From Lyophyllum atratum (taxonomy: Eukaryota > Basidiomycota > Agaricomycetes > Agaricales > Lyophyllaceae), in contig JACGCN010000011.1 of assembly GCA_014905825.1 (NCBI GenBank), positions 682,001 to 746,000 on the forward strand: a DNA stretch of 64,000 nt. Reading direction: 5' to 3'. Shown here piece by piece: positions 35,512 to 45,956 of this stretch (positions are counted from its first letter, which is position 1; the number at the start of each line of letters is the position of its first letter). The translations under genes and the position numbers were made by a program. The notes beneath the pieces are model-generated. The model had not been told where the DNA came from. It did not search any database and saw only the letters and a program-made list of their open reading frames with translations.

Positions 35512-36021
35512 TATTCCCGCTCAAAAAGGATGTGTCTCTGTAGGGATTTTTCCCTTACCCATGTCTGTGGCTACTTGGTGATCAACCTGAACTGCGGCCT
35601 AGCTCACTCGGAGTTGTGGATATGGGTCCGAGACGATGATGTAGATTACTTAGTTATTTGCCTGTACTTAGTAGCATCGGGAAACTCTCGGAACCCCGGC
35701 GTTCAGGAATTGGACCATGCCGGTAATATACTACTACTACTACTACTACTAGTCCCTCGCTGAATCGCGAAGTTGGCACAAGGCATCAAAGCATCTACAA
35801 CGCACACGCTGACACCTACGGATATTATCATCAGGTATACCTGCTGACTGACTACGTCAGATCGACTGCGTATAGTAGTACCATACGTGGATCGACCACG
35901 GCGCCCATACTGCGGACTATCACTACTACCGTACACGGTCTTCCATCCTGTACTGCGGAACTTTTTTCTTTAAAAAGCGCCAGGATGTATGAGAAAGGCA
36001 AGAAAAATAACCCACTATAAC
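35512..36021. other. LINE 3' UTR, TAC microsatellite and flank
   Basis: 35512-35727 is LINE 3' UTR; a run of about seven TAC units follows (about 35728-35751). The remaining 270 bp before the next start codon show no gene. Confidence 0.55.
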
Positions 36022-37272
36022 ATGGCGGACTACGGTTTTGCTGCTGCCGCTACTGCTGAGCCCGGTGTATCCGACCCCCTGTCTTCCGACGCAGACATTG
36101 TCCGCGATCATGCACCACCGTGAGCCCAGCTTCCAAATGTTGATACCAGTGCCTACTGCTTACGGGAGTTCGATCTGCTGTTGCTATATAGCACAGACGG
36201 TGTAAGCTCAGCCCTTCTCAGTGCATCAGAGACGCCTCCATTCAATTCTGTGAGTCCTACTAGCTGAGGCACCTACATTTCTGGTGAAACCCGGCCTCAC
36301 TCAAATGTCTGTATAGGTCTACACCACCACGTTTTTCCTGCTTTCTACATTCCTTCTGATATCTTTGACGTGAGTACTGCTCTTCCTGCTTCATAGATAG
36401 TATGTGAGATTGGTCTAGATCTATCGCCCTCTGTGGTGCTCTCATTGCCGCCCTTTCGGTCGTCTTGGACGGGGTTGTACGGATACTGGCCGTAGGAACG
36501 AAGCTATGTATGTTATTTTGCTCCTTGCATGATTCGGAGATGCTAACATCTATTTGAAGCTATCGCCCTTGTTATCACCGTGATTCTGATCACCTGCCTT
36601 GCTACCACAGTAGCTTTGCTTTCGGTCGTGGGTCTATCCATATTGCAAAGGGCTCGGCGAGGTCTCTCCCACATCCCTGACCTGAAATCTCGAGTTGACT
36701 GGGCAACCTTCTCGAACACCTTCGCCACTTACACCACAAATGCGCGTAAATGGCATGCTGTAGCAGCTGTTAGCTCGTCCGGGCTGTCTGCCTACGCTAA
36801 CCAGCTTGAGGAGTTATGTATCAGAACGGCGGAATGGCTTCACACCTTACCTTGGGCAGATTGGGTTGCCTTGATTACCACAGCCTTCCGAGCCATCGCA
36901 CCCTCCATTGTACACTCATATTCCATCGTCAGAGTCAAATTCCCGACCTCTCAGGTTGCCTTCAGTTTCGCTGAAAAATCCATCCAACTTGTGAGGCGGG
37001 GCATGGCGCTCTTGTGGTCGTCCCTTGAGCGAAACAACTGGGCTCACAACCTGTCCGAGTCGGTGGATGATGTCACTGCCCCGCGCGACACACATAACGC
37101 CCCGGTTGACGCTTTCGGAGTCTCCACCTCGGTATCGTTGAATATCCAGAAGGGAGAAGGAAGTCGGTCATCGATTCTGAATTCCCGCCGGGAAGCGGGA
37201 GGCGAGGTGCGGGACTTCTCTGACATGGGCCATGGCATACTTAGACTTGGTGGTGACTTGGATGGTAACTAG
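36022..37272 (+). CDS. Hypothetical membrane protein
   Basis: Five exons close in phase: 36022-36119, 36192-36249, 36317-36369, 36419-36507 and 36560-37272, giving 336 aa. After a polar N-terminus (MADYGFAAAATAEPGVSDPL) there are two or three hydrophobic segments: VYTTTFFLLSTFLLISL, SIALCGALIAALSVVLDGVV and SIALVITVILITCLATTVALLSVVGL. A long amphipathic region and a Ser-rich, charged C-terminus follow. No family is recognised. Consistent small introns and hydrophobic segments that continue across splice joints make it a credible gene. Confidence 0.65.
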
Positions 37273-38080
37273 ACCACGTACTCTAGCCCTTACGAGACGG
37301 GGGGCTTTTACCTGTGGACGGCAGTACTTGATTCCATTCAGAAAGGCAGAGGACATATATAATCGACGGAATTAGTGGGGCATACTTCTCTTCCGTGAAT
37401 ATGAGCAGGCTCTTTCTTATCAGTGTGCAATTATATGGTTATCATCATCGTCGCAGCCGTTTCAGATCTTCTAATTTGCTCAGTTTGTCTGGAAACCGCA
37501 CTCGAGATCAGCAAATTTCTATACGCACGACCTGCAGACCCAACAAGCTCATCGGTGTCGAGGTGAACATAAAACATTGGGTAGTGATTGATATCTGATC
37601 GACCAGAACACGACCGCGCGAAGACGTTTACATGCAAACGTGTACCTGATCGCGACAAATCCATCATCTTCACTACAAGTCAAGGTTCGAGATAGTTTTA
37701 CGGTGATGACAAAAGAGCATAACACAGAAAGATAAGTAAAAAAAGGAAAGGGTGCTACTACAGCGAACAGTAGAGACGCGAGTAACTGTTATCGACAACA
37801 GCGAAGTGAGCAGGTACGCCAGACTGGTCCGCTGGCAGATTCTTCCAGTCATTGTCCACCAGTGGGCTTTCACTTTCAGGTACAGGTCGCGTCTCATCTA
37901 TGACCGCAGAACCACATGCTCCGTCAGTTGCCTGCGACCCGCGATGTTATTTCTGCAGGGCTCGGTTGGCAACGGAAGGACGGGAGCCTCTAATGAAGAG
38001 TTGAAGGAAGGAGGACCTGGAAGCGTAATCCGTAGGTCGTAGGGCCGAGTGGTAAACATACGAAACAGTCCGTCACGCGA
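37273..38080. other. Intergenic between membrane protein and EST1/SMG7-like gene
   Basis: 808 bp. Short frames such as 37752-38042 have no supporting signal. No repeat or gene was seen. Confidence 0.45.
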
Positions 38081-41000
38081 TTACCCAACGTTTCCCCATA
38101 ATTGCGAGGGCGACTGAGCGAAGTGCTGCTGCGCCAGACGAGGGTCGTGAAGGGACGGGTGGTGGGAGTGGTAGCCCGAGACAGGGGTGCTTTGATAGTA
38201 CATCCCAGAATTCGGTGCCATTTGGGAGTTGTTATAAACAGAACTGCCTAGACCGAGAGCATCGGGTCGATGTATTGGCTGCTGACTGGAGGGCAGAGGA
38301 TACGAGAACGGGTCGTGGGATCCGAACGCTTGGGGGTGGAAGGGCTGAGACGGTCCCATGGACGCGGATGGCAATCGCTGGTGAGGACTTTGCGCGATAG
38401 GTTGGTGGGCGTAAGCAGCGTGAGGCAAAGCCCCGACAAGATGTGGTTGCGAGCTCTGTGAACTCTGTGTCGCACTGGGATATGGGGACGATGACCATAT
38501 CGACTGCGACGTCTCGAGCGCCGCACCGCCCTGAAACTGTTTGGCCTGGTATGACGTCTGGTTGGGCTGGCTCGTAAATTTCAGAGACTTTTCCTCCTGA
38601 GACGCAGACCAGATATTGTGGCCCTGACGAAGTTCCGAGCCAAACAGCAATGCCGGCTGGGGTGCCGAGGATTCCAGATGAGTAAACGATGACCGACCAC
38701 TCATGACATCATTCAGAAGGTCTTGAGCGGTGGTGGGGGCGACATTCGCAGGAGCACCTGGAGTCATGAAGGGAGATAAGGTCTTGGAATGCGTCGGCGA
38801 ATGTTTCATGGGGCTTTTCAAGGGGGTTGACTGTATCATCGGGGTTGCAAGGGAGGTCGGCGACGCGAGAGCAGAAGCCATCATAGGAGATACCGGGCCC
38901 CTGTCATAGACGATCTAGCATAGTAAGATGAACAAGGAACTAAGCATACCTTGGATCCCAAACTATCTGTTCGTCTTGATCTTCGTCCAAGTGCCGGAAA
39001 GCGGCATCAACGATAGAATCCTCGTCTGTCCGTGAGGTCAACTCCGTCATGTTGTCCTCGTCCTTACGTTGATCCACATGACTATCTCGAATCGAGGTCA
39101 GTAGAACCTGCTGGTCGATGGGCACAACGCTCTCTTCGGCTTGCACGTGCAATGTTTGCAAGGGCTCCATTATCTCGTCTCTGAAGGTATAATATGACCC
39201 GTCGATGACTCGGATGGGGGAGTTCTTAAGGAGAAGAAAGTCAGCCTTCTGCATTAGACAAACAAGAGTTTACGCACCTCAAATTTTACAATTTCTTTCG
39301 CATCCTGTATCAGGTCGGCAATTCGCATCAGCTGCCAATCATTGGGATGCGTCTCCTGAGCCTGTCGGGGGACACCAGACGAGTTGCGGTCCTCCACACC
39401 GACTGACATATCTCCCATCATGTTCTTGAGGGGCAAGAAACCTCTCATATCGATATCTTCCTCCAAAGGCGCAGTGAGCCGCGGCAGCCTGGATGGCTTA
39501 AAAATTCGCGATAGCTCCGAGACGAAGCGCGAATAAGCCTCCCAAAAACGTTGAGTATGCGTCGACGTTCGGCTGAGCTGGTATTTGGGATTTCGGGATA
39601 CTTCCGTGCCCTCCGTGCGCTTGACTTCCTGGTATGCGTCGAACTCGTGATCCTGGGTCACATACTTGAAGTTGGCCCTCAACCATTTGCTGGCGATGCG
39701 AAGAGCGGGTAAGCTTCGCCTGAAGGTAGCCGTGATGCGCTGAGCTAAATCATCGCCGGGAGCATCCCTGGGTGGGGGGACCTTGATTTCGTCCAGGCCG
39801 ACTTCTAGAAGCCCTCGGTGGAGGTCAAGCAGATGGTCTAGAATGTGCCACTCTATGACAACCGAAGTGCCTCCTGGAGGTGGAGGTAGTTCTGGCCTTC
39901 GGCTCAGCGCCTGGTTTGACGGGGTGCGGATCATTCGATGTTTCCAAAGCGCGCCTTGGGAGAGAACAATCGCGTTTGAGATCATGTCGGTGGGGAGGTA
40001 ACGTTGGGCAACAAGGCTACTGAAGGCATCAAGTACAACTTTGTTGTGCCTTCTTGATAAGGACTCCATTCTAGTGAATGATCAGCCAAAGAAAGTTAAA
40101 ACGAGGTTAAATCATACTTTTTGAGCCCCTTCTCCATTCCAACTTTCCATAATGAGTGCAGCACGACGATATTCTCCCTGAACGCCTCCACTTGAACCCG
40201 CGGGGGTAATGCTTCGTGTCTGTCCCTTTCTCGTCGAGATCGCGTCTTCCATGCCTCTAAAGCCTTCCCTAACACCGAACCGAGATTTTCAGAGGCGGTG
40301 TCATACGGCGCGCGGACACAAAGCGCACGGTAATAGTGCGTGAGGGACACGAAGGAGTCCTTCCGGTACGTGGCAATGATTGCGAGCTGGTGAGACGGAT
40401 TGCCGTCATCGGGCACCAGTAGCCTAGCCTGCTCGTAACATTGCTGCGCCTTCTCATAGTTTCTCGGCCGCGGGATAGGCTCCTCCTGCCCTCCTCGGCG
40501 ATTGCGACTTCTTCTCGTAGGTCCAGTTTCTTCTTGGCCGGCCTTCGGTCGGCCACCGGCTTCATTATACAGTTCGCGATAACGAGCTATATCCCCGAGG
40601 CATACCAATGCCTTGCTGAGAATGGCTAGCCACGAAGCCTTCTCTTCAGAGGTGGCCGGCACAAAAGGGGTCGAAGCATCTTCTGGTGGGAACTGGAAAT
40701 GGTTCCGGCCGTTCGGTAGAGCACCCCCTGCATCAGAGCCTTCAAGAGCGTTGGGTGTTGGTTCTTCGGTCTCGGAGATAATTCCGAGGGCGACGAGGGC
40801 CGGTGTGGCCTCGTCAAGAGCAAAAGACCGGCGCAGACGGACAACGAGCTGGCTCCAAAACTTCTCCTCGTCCGCGAGAAATTGGCGGAATCGTTGCACA
40901 ATTTTGCGGTGCTCGACGACGGGCACATTGTTAGGGCGCTGGTTAGGTTGCTGTGGCTGCCGCATTTTGCTCTGAATTAAGCGATCGAGATTGAGGATCC

Positions 41001-41350
41001 GCTGCTTGTATGAGGCGATGAAGGCGTAGGATGTCTGCATCCAGAGATGGTTCTCGACATCCTTGGACTCTTTTGCGTACGGGTGGACAAGGAGTAGGCT
41101 CAAGTAGCGCCTCCGGAGACTGTTGTCAATTAGTGTGAGAGTGGTGCACGATGTGTTTGTAATACCCACTTCTTCCGCTGAAAATCAACCTCCTTGTCAA
41201 ATGGCTCTCTGTTCTTCAACAACTCCTTCAAGGATTGGTGAATACCCTTCGCCTCGCTGCTCGCGCCAAATTTTCAAGAGATCAGGGTCTCAAAAATGTG
41301 AGAGGAGCGGCAAATACTCACCGAGCGATACTTGCAGGCTGCTCAGTCAT
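38081..41350 (-). CDS. EST1/SMG7-like protein (nonsense-mediated mRNA decay, telomere)
   Basis: Six exons close in phase: 41322-41350, 41170-41256, 40118-41119, 39278-40070, 38950-39248 and 38081-38900, giving 1,009 aa. The N-terminal half carries the EST1 14-3-3-like/TPR region: LRRRYLSLLLVHPYAKESKDVENHLWMQTSYAFIASYKQRI, LGDIARYRELYNE, NYEKAQQCYEQARLLVPDDGNPSHQLAIIATYRKDSFVSLTHYYRAL. The last block is the most diagnostic of SMG5/6/7 and Est1. An EST1 DNA/RNA-binding-domain-like helical region follows (VIEWHILDHLLDLHRGLLEVG, LRIASKWLRANFKYV). The C-terminus is a long Ser/Pro/Gln-rich disordered tail. No PIN nuclease domain is seen, so it is SMG7/EST1-like and not SMG6. Role in that family: binding phosphorylated UPF1 to trigger decay of faulty mRNAs. 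Confidence 0.85.
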
Positions 41351-41639
41351 GGTGGGCCGTGATCCTCGTTAATCCAGGCAAACCATTTCCAGACGGGGTG
41401 CGTTCAGGTTCTGATAACTCTCTCTGGATGCTGGGCAGGCAGACGGGGAGGTAGGCAGAGCAGAGAGGATCAATGAAGAGAACAGATCATGGGTGCAACA
41501 AGACGTGGGAACATCTGGACAACATTCAACTCTGCCCATAACCTGACCAACATTCGTCCACAGCAGTCCGACAGCATGTTACGTATAGATACAGTCCAAA
41601 ATGTACGAAAATGGTATACAGTATGCAGAATCTCCATCT

Positions 41640-44600
41640 CTAGTCATCGTCTTCCTCATCATCGTCCCGCCCACCAGGACGGAATAGCGCCAAAAGGTCG
41701 TCCATGCCAAGGCGCATGTCCTTGATTTTATCTCCGCTCAAGGCCGCCCGAGCAAGCTCGCGTTTCTTGTCCTGCAGCTAATCAGGGAGGTGAGGTGTCA
41801 GTTGACGGACATCCTGGTCGAAGGTGAGACTCACCGTCAATATCCGGTCCTCGACTGTCTCATCAATCTTCAGCTTGAATATGTTGACATCACGCGTCTG
41901 ACCAAATCGATGTGCACGATCGAAGGCTTGATCCTTTCGAGACGTTAGCGACAATCAGAGCAAGGATGTGCAATCATACCTCCAGAGCCGGATTCCACCA
42001 CAGGTCGACGAGGATCACGTTATTACAAGCAGTCAAGTTCAGACCTTGGATTACCGTCAGCCATTAGTCGGTCCAACTGGAGTACCTACATACCTGTGCT
42101 ACCAGCTTTGAACGAGATCAGAATAACGCGGACATTCTTAATCTTCTTGATAATCTCCAGAGAGGCTTCGCGGGCCTTCGCATCCATGGAACCATCATCT
42201 TGAATGTCATGTCAGAGCGGCATAAGCAGTAAAGCAATGCGCACCACTCACAGCGAACATACTCGACACCCTTATCCAGCAAGAACGGCTCAATCAAATC
42301 GAGCATCTTCGTAAACTGCGAGAAAATAATCGTCTTCTCCTCGCCTGCCGACCGCGTATCGATCTCCCCGAGAAGCTTCAAGATCATCCTAATCTTCGCC
42401 GACGATGGTCGCGTCGCCTCCGCCTCTCTCGCCTGTAGCGCTAAAGGCGCGCAGTCGACGCAGGTGGAGTCCAGGTCACCCGAGGCAGTGTTATCCGGAC
42501 CCAGCCTACGATAAAAGATCAGAACAAACACTGACTGAGAGAAGAGGGCACGCATACTCTGTGGTGCAGACCTGGCACTTGCGGGTTACCCCGAGCTGAG
42601 CGAAGGCCCCAACAAGGTCGTCGGCATCAGGCTCGTCGACGGACTTCTTAGCCTTCGGCTCCAGTGCATCAGTGTCCTTCTGATAGTCCTGCGCGACGAG
42701 GATGGGATGGTTGCAGGCTAGACGAGAATATCAAAGGTCAGATTTGTCCATATCCACACAAACAAGTTTAACGGACCTTGGCGAAGCCGAAGCAGCAGAA
42801 GGAGAACAGAGATATAATTGCTTTTGCCCTTATTATTGGCCATGAGCTTCTCAATCACGCTCTCCATCTTGCCTTCTAGAGCTTCGTAAAAAGCCTTTTC
42901 GGACGAGTCAAAAGGACACGAAACGACGTTGACGATCCGCGCTGGAAGGTCAATAAGCGCCTTTCCGTTCAGAGACTGATCCTTTCGCCGCCTCAGCATT
43001 ATCTGCTTCAGCACGACCTAGAATGTGTAACATCATAAGCAAACAAAGCAATGACAACGAAGCGAGGGTGGGACACGAAGACATACCTGAAGCCGCTTCA
43101 TCGCCCGACTGGCGCCCTTCCCATTCTTGACAGGTTTAGCAATTTGGGTATTAAAATTGTCCCAATTCGATAGGGGCTTGATGCGCAAGAACTTGATCAG
43201 GGAGTACAGTTCAACGACGTTGTTCTGCCTGGAGCAAGCATGTCAGGATACACTTGAATAGGGATAGTCCAAATCACATACATAGGTGTGCCAGTCAGAC
43301 ACCATCTGAACTTGCCGTTAAGTTCACAGCAAGCGATCGCACCCTTCGTCTTCTCGTTCTTGATATTGTGGGCTTCGTCTGACAAATAATGAGCCAAAGT
43401 GGTTGAGGTATAATCCAGGCATACCTAGAACGATGCGCCACCATGGAACGTGGAAGAGAGCAGACTTCTTGGGAGATTTAGCCTTCTTCGTCTTCGCAGC
43501 AATGGTACGCCCAAAATGCTCTCCAGATCCAGAAGAGTCGTCGGAGTCGCTAGCCTCGGCTGCTTTCTTCTTTGATTTGAGTTTTGTCTGGGACTCGTCC
43601 TTTGCAGACGATGTGTACGCATCATACTCCGATTTCACAACATCGTAGGTTGTGACGACTACACGGTGCTTGCGCAATACGAGCGGATCTGCAAAACTCG
43701 TTGAAAAGTGGTATCAACATATGGCTTGAGAATGGCTCACCTGCTGTTCGGGTGGGACCATGATGCTTGTGAACAGTCACATCTTCCGCCATTTTCGCAA
43801 TCTCATCTGCCCATTGACCGACGAGTGCCAAAGGACAAACGACCCTAGTTTCATAATGAGTGGCTGTGGAGCGTGAAGCGTTGTGAAGAGTACGCACAAA
43901 GTTGTCGGTGACCACCCATCGTCACGGTCACTCTTACGAGCCCGCCCTTCAACGATCCGCGTCAGAGTCTGTATCGTCTTTCCAAGACTGACATCGACCG
44001 ATCAGCGACTTATATCTAAATTTAAGGAAGTCTAGACATACCCCATATCATCTGCGAGAATACCGCCCGTTCTCTTCTTCGTCAAGTCCTCTCGGTCCCT
44101 CATCCACGCCCGACCGATAATCTGATGTGGAAGCAGCTTGATGGTGTCGCGGAATCCCTTGACAGTCGCGTCCTCCATATTGATCTCCGTTTCTACGTCG
44201 TCATTCATCCCGCCACTCATCAAATCCCGAAGGGCTTTCTCAGCGTCCGCAGGTGAGATGTACAAGTTGTCATCTGCAAATTCGGGGATAGCAATACCGT
44301 CCGCATCTAGAGGCTAGCGAAGAGACTGTTACGAGATGTAATATGTAGGTGTCAGAATGGGCTCACTTGAGAGGCGTTTGGTCGTTCAAATATGATGTCC
44401 TTGTTGGAAGGTAGCTTTATCGGTTTTCCAAATGGTGCAGGAGGCGGGAATTTGGTGGTATCAACTTTCTTCTGTGTCAGGTCCCGGATGTTGTCGTGGC
44501 CGAACCGCGATGGTTGGAGAGGAACAGAGGTCGCTTTGGCAAGAAACCCACTAGAGGAACGTTTCTTTAGTCGTGGATCGTGAAAGTCAAAGTGGAATGA

Positions 44601-44962
44601 GCACCTTGTAAGTTGTATCTTTTCCGCGAGTCTATGCGGTTCTTCGTCTTCGTCGTCTGAAGATATAACAATGGCGTTCTTCCTTTGAACTACTGGAAAA
44701 GGAGCCACTGAAGATGAAGAGCTGGAGGTAGCGCTGGAGGTTGACGAAATAGACTGTATAGTAATTTGGAGTCATTCAACACGAGTGTCTAGTCTCAATC
44801 AATTTGAACGCACGATCGCCGACGGTGGTCCCGTCGCCTGGCGAGCACCGCCAAACTCAGGATAAAGGTTGGCATCCTGCATCATTCGCTGACGTCTACA
44901 GAGAGACATAAGCGAAGGAACATCGAAGTACAGTGATATACGTACATATGCTCTACAGGCAT
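41640..44962 (-). CDS. SNF2-family DNA-dependent ATPase (Rad5/Rad16/Uls1-like)
   Basis: Seventeen exons close in phase, from a 17-nt first exon (44946-44962) to 41640-41777, giving 820 aa. The helicase motifs are complete: the nucleotide loop [15 protein letters not shown] (joined across 44042/43987), [19 protein letters not shown], the DEAH box (LDEAHNIKN), [72 protein letters not shown] and [17 protein letters not shown]. An acidic linker ([21 protein letters not shown]) sits before DEAH. Where Rad5/Rad16/Uls1 relatives carry a RING finger, only a short cluster remains ([10 protein letters not shown], then STCVDC), perhaps a vestigial zinc site. It probably remodels chromatin or protein-DNA complexes in the nucleus. 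Confidence 0.93.
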
Positions 44963-45956
44963 CTTGAAGGGCGTAACTTGGTTGAGGGGAGAAGGCGCAG
45001 GTGAGGAGTTTCAACTTCAAGTTTGAGTCGCGTCGTAATTATAACGGGCACGTGACCGAACCAAACCGTGGCAATCACCCCTTTTTTCGCGATCGCGGCA
45101 AATTGCTTTCAAGTTTGTCCCTGAAACTGAATTCAGTTGAATTCATTTCTTTCTTAGTCCTCTCAAAACCCAGAGCTCCTGCATGCTCATGCTCATACAC
45201 TCTCGAGTCTCTTGACTCGGAACCTTCTGGACCAGTCACCAACTGAGTTGGTGTAATCCTCGCCGCTTTGTGTCTTCCGTGCTCTTGTAATCGGTGGACC
45301 TGGCAACCTGTCGTACTTAGGCTCCCTGAGCCTCGTGGCTGAATTCAGCTGAATTGGCTTATGTGATTACGCTAAAGGACCTTCGTATAATGGGTGAGGA
45401 AAGTTACGTGTTTTTTAAGTATGTAATGACCGCTTGACAGCGTTCGATACATGTTCTAGTTGGCACTTGGGCCTTGGCAGGACATAAGACACGGACCTTC
45501 GGACGGGACGGGACGCTGGACGGCGACGACCTTTGTAATTCGTATCTGGAGTTTGCGGGCGGAGGGTTAGCTCGACATGGAAATGGATCTCTACGATCGC
45601 TTTCTCCCAGTTAGCGGACAGCTGAACAACAAGTGGATGTATACATGCCCTTGTACACGGCAGCTCAGGCGTCTCTCAGATCACTCCTCGTATTTTTGTG
45701 GAATCATATCGAGTTGCTTATGCATGGCGTCCTCAACCTCGATCTCTATCTTCGCTTATTCTTACCCTTTCCTCACTCACAGCGTGGTGCCATTCTATCA
45801 TCTCCAATGTATCTGACCTCTGCAAAGGGTGTACAAAAGTAACAGGAAGAATCCATTCCTGAAGTGCGTCTCAAGCTAACCGTACAGTTGCTCGGCGACC
45901 ACAACATGGTCGCAAAGCCATACCCGGACCAGAAATCTGAACATAGTTGCTCCGTA
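44963..45956. other. Intergenic, upstream of the SNF2 gene
   Basis: About 1 kb with no supported gene. Two tctgaattcagttgaatt-like segments (near 45127 and 45343, gaattcag-tgaatt in both) are visible. Short plus-strand frames at 45577-45842 lack domain content. Confidence 0.45.

Larger units (their letters stand above)
32190..35753 (+). mobile_element. 5'-truncated LINE (non-LTR retrotransposon), interrupted by nested DNA elements
   Basis: The 3' part of a Tad-like LINE: the reverse transcriptase and downstream region, a zinc knuckle split by an insertion, a 3' UTR and a (TAC)n tail at about 35728-35751, a microsatellite end typical of some LINEs. The 5' boundary is not sharp. RT homology is clear from about 32220 (VDNVFILRCAIERA), and the start codon of the opposite peroxin gene is at 32160, so truncation falls between. 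No target-site duplication could be matched. Confidence 0.85.

Noticed and set aside
35728..35751. TAC repeat considered as an independent microsatellite or CRISPR-like repeat
   Set aside because: Its place directly after the LINE 3' UTR fits a LINE tail; no spacers are present.
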